This document shows positions 23,092 through 31,497 of a stretch of 36,723 nt of DNA, piece after piece; position 1 is the stretch's first letter; each line of letters starts with the position of its first letter. The notes under the pieces were generated by a model. It did not search any database. It saw nothing but the letters and a program-made list of their open reading frames with translations, and was not told the origin of the DNA. Source of the DNA: Candidatus Omnitrophota bacterium (GTDB lineage: Bacteria; Omnitrophota; Gorgyraeia; Gygaellales; Profunditerraquicolaceae); NCBI GenBank assembly GCA_016782485.1, contig JADHYK010000005.1, positions 1 to 36,723 of the forward strand, in the 5' to 3' direction. The translations under genes were made by a program, and so were the position numbers.

Positions 23092-23715
23092 TTAGTGCTT
23101 ATCCAGGAATTCCTGTAAATCCTTTGGTAAATCTACGGACAAATTTATGGTTTTGCCGCTTAGCGGATGCGTGAATTCAAGGGATTTTGCGTGCAGGCAA
23201 AGCCGCCGGAAGCGTAATTTGAAGTCTTTGCGAAAGGCAAACTTACTCTCACCGACAACGGGATGCCCAATCTGTTTAAAATGTACCCTTAATTGGTTGG
23301 TCCTTCCGGTAACGGGCCTGGCCTCTACAATCGTAAAATTTTTTCTTCTTTCTAAAATTCTGTATTCGGTCAGCGCCGGCCTGCCTTCAATCGGCTTCTC
23401 TATCCGTCCCCGGCCCTGTCCTAAAACCCCCTGCAGAAAAGCAATATAAGTTTTTTTTACCCTCTTTTGCCCGAATTCCTGCATTAACTTTTTTTGCGCG
23501 GATTTGCCCTTGGCATAGATAATCAGGCCCGAGGTCTCCTTATCCAGGCGGTGACAGGGATGCAGCCGGTAAAGTTGCCCTCTTTCTTTCAAATCGTCGT
23601 TAAGAATAGAGGTTAACGTGCGGCGTTCTTTTTTAGGGGTAGGTATTACCAAGAGCCCCGAAGGCTTATTTACGACTAATAACCAGTTATCCTCATATAA
23701 TACGGGAATATTCAA
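23092..23715 (-). CDS. RluA-family RNA pseudouridine synthase
   Basis: A 207-residue enzyme converting uridine to pseudouridine in rRNA or tRNA. The catalytic Asp sits in HRLDKETSGLI (about 54-64), with the fold's opening LYEDNWLLVVNKPSGL and the later RTNQLRVHFKQIGHPVVGE. There is no S4 domain, as in RluA or TruC-like members, so the target is uncertain. The start overlaps the nadA stop as ATGA. Confidence 0.93.
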   Translation of the reverse strand: MNIPVLYEDNWLLVVNKPSGLLVIPTPKKERRTLTSILNDDLKERGQLYRLHPCHRLDKETSGLIIYAKGKSAQKKLMQEFGQKRVKKTYIAFLQGVLGQGRGRIEKPIEGRPALTEYRILERRKNFTIVEARPVTGRTNQLRVHFKQIGHPVVGESKFAFRKDFKLRFRRLCLHAKSLEFTHPLSGKTINLSVDLPKDLQEFLDKH

Positions 23716-24638
23716 GCTATCTCAAGCATCCTGTCTATCGCCTTCTTGGCGCGTTGACGGACTTCATCCGGGACTTTGACCTCTTCCTTCAGCTCCTCTA
23801 ATGCCCAAACTATCTTTTCCTGGGTGGTACGTTTCATATTCGGACAGACCGCCCGCTCAGTGGCAGGATAAAATTCCTTATCGGGGTTATCTTGTTTCAG
23901 CCGGTAAATAAGGCCGACCTCTGTCCCAACGATAAACTCCTTGGCCTGGTCTTCCCTGGCAAACTTAGCCATCCTGCTTGTAGAAAGCACCGCATCTGCC
24001 AGGGCCACAACCTCCGGCAGGCATTCCGGATGGACCATAACCTTGGCCCGGGGATGGAATTTCCTCTTCTGTTTTATGTCCTCGGGAAGAATTTTTACGT
24101 GCGTGGGACAGAACCCGTTCCAGATAATCAGCTTTCTGTGGGTCTGCTTGGAGACGAAATCGGCAAGGTATTTATCGGGTATAAAAATAATATCTTTATA
24201 TTTACCTTTTAGGGCATTGACTATCGCCACGGCATTGGTGGAGGTACAGCAGTAATCCAATTCCGCCTTAACCTGCGCAGAGGTATTCACATACCCGACT
24301 GCCACCGCCTTAGGATATTTTTCCTTGAGCTTCTTTAAATCAGCGGCAGTAATCATATTGGCCATCGGGCAGCCGGCAAGGGCATCCGGCATAATCACCT
24401 TTTTATCCGGGCAGAGGATTGAAGCGGTTTCGGCCATAAAATGCACCCCGCAGAAAACAATCACCTCTGCCTCTGTTTTTGCGGCAACCCGGCTTAACTC
24501 CAGGGAATCCCCCCGGTAATCCGCCACCTCCTGGACTTCCGGGAGTTGGTAATTATGCGCCAGGATAACGGCATTGCGCCTCTTCTTCAGTGCTTGAATC
24601 TTTTCTTCCAGATCGTCTTTAAATAATTCCTTATTCAT
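23712..24638 (-). CDS. nadA: Quinolinate synthase A
   Basis: An oxygen-sensitive [4Fe-4S] enzyme making quinolinate from iminoaspartate and dihydroxyacetone phosphate for NAD synthesis. Of 308 residues, conserved blocks are ILAHNYQLPEVQEVADYRGD, FCGVHFMAETA, GCPMANM and the C-terminal ERAVCPNMKRT; the cluster cysteines are among FCG, YCCTSTNA and AVCPN. NadB and nadC are not in the window. It overlaps mnmA and rluA-like genes on both sides. Confidence 0.95.
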   Translation of the reverse strand: MNKELFKDDLEEKIQALKKRRNAVILAHNYQLPEVQEVADYRGDSLELSRVAAKTEAEVIVFCGVHFMAETASILCPDKKVIMPDALAGCPMANMITAADLKKLKEKYPKAVAVGYVNTSAQVKAELDYCCTSTNAVAIVNALKGKYKDIIFIPDKYLADFVSKQTHRKLIIWNGFCPTHVKILPEDIKQKRKFHPRAKVMVHPECLPEVVALADAVLSTSRMAKFAREDQAKEFIVGTEVGLIYRLKQDNPDKEFYPATERAVCPNMKRTTQEKIVWALEELKEEVKVPDEVRQRAKKAIDRMLEIA

Positions 24639-25813
24639 GCTAATGCCTTATCGATTATACCCCCGCCTAATACTATATCTTTGTCATAGAATACCGCGGA
24701 TTGACCGGGGGTTATGGCAAACTGCGGTTTTCTGAAGCGGGCCCTCAAATTCCTGCCAAAAGGCCAAACCCATGCCGGCATTTCTTTGTGATTATACCTT
24801 ATCTTTACCTTAACGGCAACCTTCTTTTCTGGTTTTTTTAAAATGGAGCTCCGCGGCTTAAAGCCCGCGGCCTCCTGGAGCGGAATACTGAGCGGCCATT
24901 TTTTATCCTTGCCCTCAAGGGCAAGGTTTTCTGGCCGCGAATGTATAAAATGCGCTTTATTTACCAGGAATGCGCTTTTGCTTGCCTCTTTTTTTGTACC
25001 GACAACCAGCTGATTCTTCCTGCTATCTATCCCGGTTATATATAACGGATAACCCTTGGCAATACCCAGGCCCTCCCGCTGGCCAACGGTATAAAAGGCA
25101 ACCCCCTTGTGCCTACCCAGGAGATTGCCCTGCCTGTCCACTATTGGCCCCGGCCTTATTTTGTCTTTAGCCCGGCTTACTAAAAATTCCCGGTAATCTT
25201 CACCCGGTAAAAAACATATCTCCTGGCTGCCTGGCTTATCCGCAACCGCCAGGCCGAATTTTACGGCTAATTTCCTTACTTCTCCCTTGGTATAATCGCC
25301 CAGGGGAAAAAGTATGTGCCCCAGTTGTGCCTGATTTAACCGGTAAAGAAAATAAGACTGGTCTTTATTGCTGTCTTTTGCCTTCTTTAATAAATAATTT
25401 TTACTATCAACCCTTTCTATCCGGGCATAATGGCCGGTTGCCAGAAACCCTGCCCCCAGAGAAAAGGCCTTTTTTAATAAAAGGCCGAATTTTATATACT
25501 GGTTACATCTGATGCAGGGATTGGGTGTTTTGCCCCGGAGATACTCCCGGCAGAAATCCTTAATCACATATTCATCCAGCGCCTTGCGCATATTTAATAC
25601 ATAGTGGCGTATCGCCAGCCGCTGGGCAACCCTGCGGGCATCTTCAATGCCCTGCCTGCTGCAGCAGGCAGGCCTTTTTCTGCCGGAATCGGAGAGATTA
25701 AAACACATGGTGATGCCGATAACCTCATAGCCCTTACTCTTTAACAATGCCGCGGCTACCGAGGAATCCACCCCTCCGCTCATCGCCACTACCACCAGTT
25801 CCTTCTTGCGCAT
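24635..25813 (-). CDS. mnmA: tRNA-specific 2-thiouridylase with a repeat-encoded insertion
   Basis: This enzyme thiolates U34 of Lys, Glu and Gln tRNAs using sulfur from a desulfurase such as the NifS-type one nearby. The PP-loop SGGVDSS (12-18), catalytic cysteines C99 (NPCIRC) and C199 (EICF), and GVAFYTVGQREGLG are intact. The protein is 392 residues, about 30 longer than usual. The excess lies at about 288-325, just before KVKIRYNHKE, and is encoded by a two-hairpin repeat (24847-24950) that also occurs between nfu and cysK. The insertion keeps the reading frame. I prefer the ATG at 25813; another at 25831 has no better ribosome-binding site. Confidence 0.93.
   Translation of the reverse strand: MRKKELVVVAMSGGVDSSVAAALLKSKGYEVIGITMCFNLSDSGRKRPACCSRQGIEDARRVAQRLAIRHYVLNMRKALDEYVIKDFCREYLRGKTPNPCIRCNQYIKFGLLLKKAFSLGAGFLATGHYARIERVDSKNYLLKKAKDSNKDQSYFLYRLNQAQLGHILFPLGDYTKGEVRKLAVKFGLAVADKPGSQEICFLPGEDYREFLVSRAKDKIRPGPIVDRQGNLLGRHKGVAFYTVGQREGLGIAKGYPLYITGIDSRKNQLVVGTKKEASKSAFLVNKAHFIHSRPENLALEGKDKKWPLSIPLQEAAGFKPRSSILKKPEKKVAVKVKIRYNHKEMPAWVWPFGRNLRARFRKPQFAITPGQSAVFYDKDIVLGGGIIDKALA
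24847..24950 (+). repeat. Two-hairpin repeat element, copy A, inside mnmA
   Basis: From AGCTCCGCGG to CGAATGTATAAAA. The shared core GGAGCGGAATACTGAGCGGC lies at 24877-24896. Stem 1 pairs GCTCC (24848-24852) with GGAGC (24877-24881); stem 2 pairs GCGGCCA (24892-24898) with TGGCCGC (24932-24938). Copy B is on the minus strand at 34193-34297. It is translated in frame as part of MnmA. Confidence 0.8.
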
Positions 25814-25835
25814 CGGCCCGGATAATCGCATAAGA

Positions 25836-25890
25836 AATAGGGACGTTCCCCGAATCAAAGCAAAAAGCTGATTTTAGAAACGTCCCTATT
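25836..25890. repeat. 12-bp perfect palindrome between mnmA and the cold-shock gene
   Basis: AATAGGGACGTT (25836-25847) pairs exactly with AACGTCCCTATT (25879-25890). An inner AATCA/TGATT stem extends it, and a T-run follows on the plus strand. On the minus strand it could act as a poor terminator for csp; on either strand it looks like a REP-type palindrome. Confidence 0.7.
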
Positions 25891-25902
25891 GTTTTTTTTA
25901 GG

Positions 25903-26103
25903 TTATAATTTTGTTACCTTTACCGCCTGTTCTCCCTTAGGACCTTTTTCGATTTCAAACTCGACTTCCTGGCCCTCCTCTAAGGTCTTATAACCGTCCC
26001 CCTGAATTGCGCTATGATGCACAAAGACATCATTGCCAGACTCAGGAGTGATAAATCCGTAACCTTTTTGGTTGGAAAACCACTTTACTTTTCCTTTTGC
26101 CAT
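25903..26103 (-). CDS. Cold-shock domain protein
   Basis: A 66-residue single-stranded nucleic-acid-binding OB-fold protein of the CspA family. RNP1 KGYGFI (14-19) and RNP2 VFVHHS (27-32) are intact, as is the start KGKVKWF. It acts as an RNA chaperone. The ribosome-binding site AAAGGAGGG is excellent. Its promoter (26249-26276) gives a leader of about 135 nt, a typical length for temperature-responsive csp mRNAs. Confidence 0.97.
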   Translation of the reverse strand: MAKGKVKWFSNQKGYGFITPESGNDVFVHHSAIQGDGYKTLEEGQEVEFEIEKGPKGEQAVKVTKL

Positions 26104-26248
26104 TACTTACTACCCTCCTTTCACTTTTAATTTTAGTAAATAACGGCATAGGATACAAAAAATCCGTAAAGCGTGGTGATCTGCTTCTTTCGCGCCTTAC
26201 GGCCTTAAGTGCTGTCCTTCCACTGCCTTATTTACTACCTTCAGGGTA

Positions 26249-26276
26249 AGTATACACTAAATTCGGCCTTTGTCAA
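26249..26276 (-). promoter_or_regulatory. Strong promoter with long leader for the cold-shock gene
   Basis: TTGACA (26271-26276), 16-bp spacer, TATACT (26249-26254). The start is near 26242, leaving a leader of about 135 nt to the ATG at 26103. The promoter begins 24 bp after the stop of the TonB-dependent receptor gene. Nothing else is seen in this gap. Confidence 0.8.
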
Positions 26277-26303
26277 CCGAATCTTCACCCGATTTCTGCC
26301 CAA

Positions 26304-28130
26304 TTACCATTCGAATTTTACCCCCCCTTTAATCCATCTGCCGGGTAAAATAACCCCTGAGATTTCGCTGTATTTGGTATTGGTGAAATTATCCACTTTC
26401 ACAAACGGCTCAAAGCTAAAGTTGTTTTTTGTTATGTTTTTGGCTAAATAAAGGCCCCCTACAAAGTAAGTCTCCCCGTAATACCTCTGATTGTAAGATA
26501 ACTGCCAGTCAACCCTTAAGCCCAGAAGCGATGAGTATATATCCAGGAGTAATTGGTGCTTCAAGGCATCCAGGGCATATTTAGAAAAAAATCCGCTGCT
26601 CTTTTTGTCGACATCAATATAGGTGTAGGAGAGCATAAGTTTCTGCGGATTCATAATCTTAAAACTTGTCTGCGGGCTCCAGCCGGTTATGAACTCTGCG
26701 CCGCGAAAGTCAACCCTCCCTAAATTCGTCGCCGTCCAGGGGTCCTGCTCTGAAGTGCGCGTCCAGTCTATCAGGTTATAGCCCCGGCGCATAAACCCGT
26801 CTATGCTCAGCTGGAATCCTCCCTCCCTGAAATCCAGCCCCAGCTTGAAATTATCGCCGTGCTCAACCTCAAGGCCTGAATTTCCCTTATTGGCGGCGGT
26901 ATCATAATACAGTTCGGTAAAACTGGGGATGCGGAACGAACGGTTAACCGAGCCGTTTATTTTTAACCTGTTGTCTATGATTGCATAACCAAGGCCGAAA
27001 TTATACGACCCCTGCCACCCCCATTTCCGGTAATGGTCTAATCTTACCCGGCAATCCGCATCTAACTTAAACGGTAACTGCGGGATGAGCCCTAAGGAAA
27101 AGGCTTCATAGGAAATATTATGTTTGCCCAAATTCGTAGAATTGATCTCCTCCCGGTCTAAATCCAGGCCCAGAATAACCTCCCCTGCTTTCGTGGGCGC
27201 ATTCAGGCGCGAGGCAAGGCCGTAAAGATAAGTAGTATGGTAATTGACCGAGACGGGATTATTCCTGTTTAGTATAAATTTATCCCGATGTCTCCTGAAG
27301 AAAAGATTATTCTTAAAGGTGCCGATATTTAATTGATTATCCAGGCCGCTCTTGAAGAACAAAGTCTCGGTATGCTCCTCTTCTTCGGGAAAGAGGTTGG
27401 AGTAAAAGCTGTCTGCCCCGAAATCCTTCTTCTGGTAGCCGAAGAGAAAATCCAGGAGAGAACTGCTCAGCTCTTTATTCAGGCAGAGCGAGGTGGTATA
27501 GTACTGGAAATCCGTATTCGGCCGGGCGGCCTTGGATACCTTATGCTCATAGGAAACCCTTGCTGACAGAATCCGTTCAGGCACGGTCAGAGAAAATGAC
27601 TCGCCGTATAGGGCATGCTGCCCGAAAACAGCGCCTACCTTCAGGCTCTGCTTTGTCGGTTTTTTGACCACGAAATTCGTGCTTCCGGCAAAGGCGCCGG
27701 ATCCGTATAAAGAAGAATCGCCGTCCTTGATTACCTCCAACCTCTCAATGTCGTATATGGTCAAGGGTATATCCAGGTTATGATGGCCGGTCTGAGGGTC
27801 ATTTACCTTTATGCCGTCAATAAGCACTGCTACCTGCTCGTAAGTAGAGCCCCTTAACGACAGGTCTCCCTGGATACCGCTGGTGCCGCGGTAACGCAGG
27901 TCCAACCCGGCAATATCTCCCAATAAATCCACCAAAGAATCGGGATTTTTCATTTTTATCTCCCGGGAGTTCAGGACCTGGGCGGAATAGACCCTCTTTG
28001 CCGCACTCGGCCCCAGGGAATCCGTGCCGGGAGTAACGACAATTCTTTCCAGCCTGCGTTCTTCTCCAGCGAAGGCAAAGCAATAAGCAGACATAATAAT
28101 GCCGATCAATATAATAAAAGCCTTTTTCAT
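26304..28130 (-). CDS. TonB-dependent outer-membrane receptor
   Basis: A 608-residue receptor of BtuB/FepA type. It has a signal peptide (about 1-21), a plug domain with DSLVDLLGDIAGLDLRYRG, GDLSLRGSTYEQVAVLIDGI and YGSGAFAGSTNFVVKK, then a beta barrel to the end, closing in the aromatic-terminal residue typical of outer-membrane proteins (KFEW). The ligand (cobalamin, siderophore or nickel complex) is not evident; no cobalamin riboswitch is present upstream. TonB, ExbB and ExbD are not in the window. The start is ATG 28130; an upstream in-frame start would add six residues. Confidence 0.9.
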   Translation of the reverse strand: MKKAFIILIGIIMSAYCFAFAGEERRLERIVVTPGTDSLGPSAAKRVYSAQVLNSREIKMKNPDSLVDLLGDIAGLDLRYRGTSGIQGDLSLRGSTYEQVAVLIDGIKVNDPQTGHHNLDIPLTIYDIERLEVIKDGDSSLYGSGAFAGSTNFVVKKPTKQSLKVGAVFGQHALYGESFSLTVPERILSARVSYEHKVSKAARPNTDFQYYTTSLCLNKELSSSLLDFLFGYQKKDFGADSFYSNLFPEEEEHTETLFFKSGLDNQLNIGTFKNNLFFRRHRDKFILNRNNPVSVNYHTTYLYGLASRLNAPTKAGEVILGLDLDREEINSTNLGKHNISYEAFSLGLIPQLPFKLDADCRVRLDHYRKWGWQGSYNFGLGYAIIDNRLKINGSVNRSFRIPSFTELYYDTAANKGNSGLEVEHGDNFKLGLDFREGGFQLSIDGFMRRGYNLIDWTRTSEQDPWTATNLGRVDFRGAEFITGWSPQTSFKIMNPQKLMLSYTYIDVDKKSSGFFSKYALDALKHQLLLDIYSSLLGLRVDWQLSYNQRYYGETYFVGGLYLAKNITKNNFSFEPFVKVDNFTNTKYSEISGVILPGRWIKGGVKFEW

Positions 28131-28135
28131 ATAAC

Positions 28136-28169
28136 AAAAACCCCGCAACTTATTCTATAGGCTGCGGGG
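28136..28169 (-). terminator. Rho-independent terminator after the GNAT gene, overlapping the receptor promoter
   Basis: CCCCGCA (28163-28169) pairs with TGCGGGG (28141-28147) and is followed by TTTTT on the minus strand, 11 bp before the receptor ATG. It can end the sulfur operon transcript. Confidence 0.7.
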
Positions 28170-28179
28170 CAATTGTCAA
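28152..28179 (-). promoter_or_regulatory. Promoter embedded in the terminator hairpin (TonB receptor)
   Basis: TTGACA (28174-28179), 16-bp spacer, TAGAAT (28152-28157). The -10 sits in the hairpin loop, so transcripts starting here carry only the 3' arm and escape the terminator. Confidence 0.6.
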
Positions 28180-28212
28180 CCAAAATTACTCTCTTAGTTT
28201 ACATTATCCTCT

Positions 28213-29352
28213 CTAAAACCTCCCCTCTTTCCTCATCTTCCTCAGGACGGGGTCGAAGTTCAGCGGGCTAAAAAGACCGCCTAGGATTTTCAGGAAAGGG
28301 TTGATTAGCCTGCTGCGGTGCCTGGCATACATATAAAGCGGGATGAATTTAAAGCCCAGCCTTCTCTTCGGCTCATAATTGGTTACGCCCATCTCATAGG
28401 TCTTTATTTTGTTTTCTATGCACCAGTTGAATAAATCCCGGATTTTTATAAAATAAAGGTGGCATTGATAGGCGAACGAATAATCAAAACCCAGATAAAT
28501 ATCTAGAAAATACTCCCCCGAAAGAAGGCAGAGGGCAAATCCCACCAGCTTATTATCAATCCGCCAGAGAAAATATCTGGCTTTTTCCGGCATATTCTCG
28601 GAGACGGCCCGGAAGAATTCCATCGGGGCTATTTCGAACCCCATCTCCTGCCTATTTACCGTCTGAAGGTAAAGATCGTAAACCTGCGCCAGCTCTTCAT
28701 GATCGAGCCCGGGCTTAACCTGCATTTTAATCTCGAACCCAGAGCGGTCTACTTTTCTAAACTTTCTCCTTAAATCATACCGGGAGGCCGCGCTTAAGCC
28801 GAGAAGGTGCTCCTGGAAACTTGAAAAATTTATCTCCATGACAGTGGTCGGCAGGCTCTCTATCTTAAAAAAACCTCTCTTTAATAACGGATCAAGCAGC
28901 GGTACATAATCGGAATCAAAATCTCTAAAGGCAATCACCCTGGCGCCTTCTTCTTCTGCTATTTGAGACATCGCCCTGCTGACCGATTCGATTACCTCCT
29001 TCTGGATATCCTTGTTCAAGAAACCTAACCTGCCGCGGTCCATAGGCAGGCCGCAGAGCAGGGCCCTGATATTAAAAACAGAGGGGAAGAATTTTTTGAT
29101 CAGGTTGACAATCTGCCTCGCCGCCCCTTGAACACCGGCGTCCATAGGAAAATCCATCAGAAAACAGGGGGCTGCCCCGATAAGCGAATTATTATCGTAG
29201 GCCAGGATATACCTGAACCGAAACTGTGCGAAATTCGATCCCTCAAGCGACTTAAAAAAATAGTAGTCCTCTAAAACATCGGGAAAAACGCTGTTCCATT
29301 CCCGGGGAGAAATTTCCGCGATTCTGTTAAAAACCTTGGTTTCAACAGCCAA
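28213..29352 (-). CDS. GNAT/FemAB-like acyltransferase, unassigned
   Basis: A 379-residue soluble protein with two GNAT-like halves, as in peptidoglycan-branching FemAB enzymes or DUF482-type N-acyltransferases. The second half has LYLQTVNRQEMGFE, then FLWRIDNKLVGFALCLLSGEYFLDIYLGFDY, reminiscent of the acceptor/CoA-binding strands of this fold, and YEMGVTNYEPKRRLGF near the end. The substrate is unknown. It follows birA by 15 bp; the neighbourhood does not explain it. Confidence 0.7.
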   Translation of the reverse strand: MAVETKVFNRIAEISPREWNSVFPDVLEDYYFFKSLEGSNFAQFRFRYILAYDNNSLIGAAPCFLMDFPMDAGVQGAARQIVNLIKKFFPSVFNIRALLCGLPMDRGRLGFLNKDIQKEVIESVSRAMSQIAEEEGARVIAFRDFDSDYVPLLDPLLKRGFFKIESLPTTVMEINFSSFQEHLLGLSAASRYDLRRKFRKVDRSGFEIKMQVKPGLDHEELAQVYDLYLQTVNRQEMGFEIAPMEFFRAVSENMPEKARYFLWRIDNKLVGFALCLLSGEYFLDIYLGFDYSFAYQCHLYFIKIRDLFNWCIENKIKTYEMGVTNYEPKRRLGFKFIPLYMYARHRSRLINPFLKILGGLFSPLNFDPVLRKMRKEGRF

Positions 29353-29367
29353 TTAGCTCGTCCTTTT

Positions 29368-30330
29368 TTACCGGCAATGCACGACATCGCCAGCCATGAC
29401 CTTCTCCATTGTGCCGGAGTCTGTCCTGATTAAAAGCCCTCCGTCGCTGTCTATATCAACCGCCTGCCCCTCGACATAATCCTTCTGGTAATGCACCTTT
29501 ACCCTTCTGCCCAGAGTAACGCTGTACTGGCGCCACTTCTCAATAATGGGAGTAGCGCCTTTTTTCTGAAAAACTGAATAATTCTCCTCTATTTTAAGCA
29601 ATATCTCCTGCAAGAGGCCTACGCGGCTTAGCTCTTCCTTATTTTCTGCCTTTAAGGAAGTAGCCCCTTCCGTCAGGCTTTTCTTCTCATTGTTTACGTT
29701 TAAGCCGATTCCGATAACCACGAATTTAATCCTGTCCATTTCGGCATTCAATTCGGTCAATATCCCGCCCAATTTTTTATCGCGCATCAGTATATCGTTG
29801 GGCCATTTGATTCTCGGCTCTAAGCCGCAGATTGCCTTGACCGCTTCGCAGATCCCTATCGCAGTAAGCAGCGTCAGGATCGATGCCTGGAGAGGAAGGA
29901 TTTTGGGGCGAAGTATTAAAGAGGCGTATATGCCTTTATATTTAGGCGAAAACCATTCCCGGCTTAATCTCCCCCTGCCCTTTCTCTGGGATTCTGCCAC
30001 CACCAGTGTGCCCTCGCCGGCACCCTGCACGCCCAATTGCATAGCCACATTCATCGTCGAGCCCAGCTCTTCGAAATAATGAACTTGGCTGCCCAGAAAC
30101 TTAGTGCGCAAAGCGCGCTTTATTTCAAAGGCAAAAAGCCTATCCGGCGAAGAAATCAGCCGGTACCCCAGGTGCGGCACGGCAACAATATCATATCCCT
30201 TATCCTTTAACTCCTGAATATGCTTCCATAATGCCTGCCTGCTTATCCCTAAGCGTTCGCTCATAGCGTCGCCGGAAATATAGGCCTGCTTCTTCTTCAA
30301 AAAATCAATTATTTTTTCCTGTATAATCAT
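29368..30330 (-). CDS. birA: Bifunctional biotin-protein ligase/biotin operon repressor
   Basis: A 320-residue protein with an N-terminal winged helix-turn-helix (about 1-60; RLGISRQALWKHIQELKDKG), a ligase domain with GRGRLSREW (118-126) for biotinyl-AMP, KWPNDI (175-180), active-site K187, and a C-terminal SH3-like domain. It attaches biotin to carboxylase carriers and, with the winged helix, may repress biotin genes. None are visible here. Overlap with nifS is by ATGA. Confidence 0.95.
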   Translation of the reverse strand: MIIQEKIIDFLKKKQAYISGDAMSERLGISRQALWKHIQELKDKGYDIVAVPHLGYRLISSPDRLFAFEIKRALRTKFLGSQVHYFEELGSTMNVAMQLGVQGAGEGTLVVAESQRKGRGRLSREWFSPKYKGIYASLILRPKILPLQASILTLLTAIGICEAVKAICGLEPRIKWPNDILMRDKKLGGILTELNAEMDRIKFVVIGIGLNVNNEKKSLTEGATSLKAENKEELSRVGLLQEILLKIEENYSVFQKKGATPIIEKWRQYSVTLGRRVKVHYQKDYVEGQAVDIDSDGGLLIRTDSGTMEKVMAGDVVHCR

Positions 30331-31493
30331 TTCTTATCATATAGGGGGGACATTGCGCGCAGCTTTTTAACGATTTTGGGAAGGGTCTCCAGCAGGTAGT
30401 CGATATCGGCTTCTTTTGTCCATCTGCCCAGCGTAATCCTTAATGAACCGTGCGCGATTTCATGGGGCAGCCCGATAGCCAAGAGCACATGCGAGGGCTC
30501 TAAAGAAGTGGAGGTGCAGGCAGAGCCGGTAGAGCAGGCAATCCCTGCCAGGTCAAGGTTAAGCAGGATAGACTCGCCTTCGATATATTTTATAGAGAAG
30601 TTTGCGTTATTAGGAAGCCTGCGTAATGCGTGCCCGTTAAGGCGAGTCTCGGATATCTTCCGGGGGACCTCCCTGATTAATCTATCGCGTAAAGAGGACT
30701 GAAACTTCGCCTCCTGGCCCATATTTTCCCGGCACAATTCTATTGCCTTGGCCATGCCTACAATTCCCGGCGTATTATAAGTTGAGGCGCGCCTGTTGTT
30801 TTCCTGGTCCCCGCCGTGCAAAAGGCTCTCTATGCGCGTGCCTTTCCTGACGTATAAGGCGCCTACCCCCTTGGGCCCGTAGAATTTGTGCCCGGAGAAG
30901 GATAACAGGTCGACATTTAACTCCTGGACATTCACAGGAATGTGCCCGACGGTCTGAACGGCATCGCTATGAAAACAAATGCCCTTTTCCCTGGCTATCC
31001 GGCCGATTTCGGCGATGGGCTGGATGGTGCCGATTTCATTGTTGGCATGCATAACCGAGATCAGAATTGTTTTGTCGCTAATCTCCTTGCCGATATCTTC
31101 GGGAGAGACTAATCCCTCCTTGTCCACGCCGACAAAGGTGATTTTAAAACCCATCTTTTGTAAAAAGGCGCATGTTCCGCTTACCGCGTGATGTTCAATG
31201 GCAGTGGTGATGATATGATTGCCTTTTTTCTGAAGCGCAAAGGCGACACCTTTGATTGCCAGATTATCCGATTCAGTGCCGCCGGAAGTAAAAATAATCT
31301 CTTCCTGCCGGGCGCCCAGGAATGAAGCAACTGCTGAGCGCGCATCCTCTATCGAGCTTTTTGCCTCCTGCCCCAGGGCATAAATACTTGAGGCGTTGCC
31401 GAATTTCTTAAAAAAATACGGCTGCATCGCTTTTGATACCCGGGGGTCAGTGGGGGTAGTGGCCGCATAATCTAAATATACGCATTTTCCCAT
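30327..31493 (-). CDS. nifS: Cysteine desulfurase, NifS/IscS class I
   Basis: A PLP enzyme of 388 residues taking sulfur from cysteine for Fe-S clusters and thiolation. Visible marks are YLDYAATTPTDPRV at the start, TSGGTESDNLAIKG, H in IEHHAVSGT, PLP lysine in SFSGHKFYGPKG, and catalytic Cys in CSTGSACTSTSLEPSHVL. It is grouped with nfu, LarE-like and mnmA-linked functions. NifS rather than IscS is chosen from context and is not certain. Confidence 0.93.
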   Translation of the reverse strand: MGKCVYLDYAATTPTDPRVSKAMQPYFFKKFGNASSIYALGQEAKSSIEDARSAVASFLGARQEEIIFTSGGTESDNLAIKGVAFALQKKGNHIITTAIEHHAVSGTCAFLQKMGFKITFVGVDKEGLVSPEDIGKEISDKTILISVMHANNEIGTIQPIAEIGRIAREKGICFHSDAVQTVGHIPVNVQELNVDLLSFSGHKFYGPKGVGALYVRKGTRIESLLHGGDQENNRRASTYNTPGIVGMAKAIELCRENMGQEAKFQSSLRDRLIREVPRKISETRLNGHALRRLPNNANFSIKYIEGESILLNLDLAGIACSTGSACTSTSLEPSHVLLAIGLPHEIAHGSLRITLGRWTKEADIDYLLETLPKIVKKLRAMSPLYDKK

Positions 31494-31497
31494 ATTG

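Noticed and set aside
28131-28212. Cobalamin riboswitch in front of the TonB receptor
   Set aside because: The gap is only 82 bp, with a terminator and a promoter; there is no room for or trace of the B12-box.
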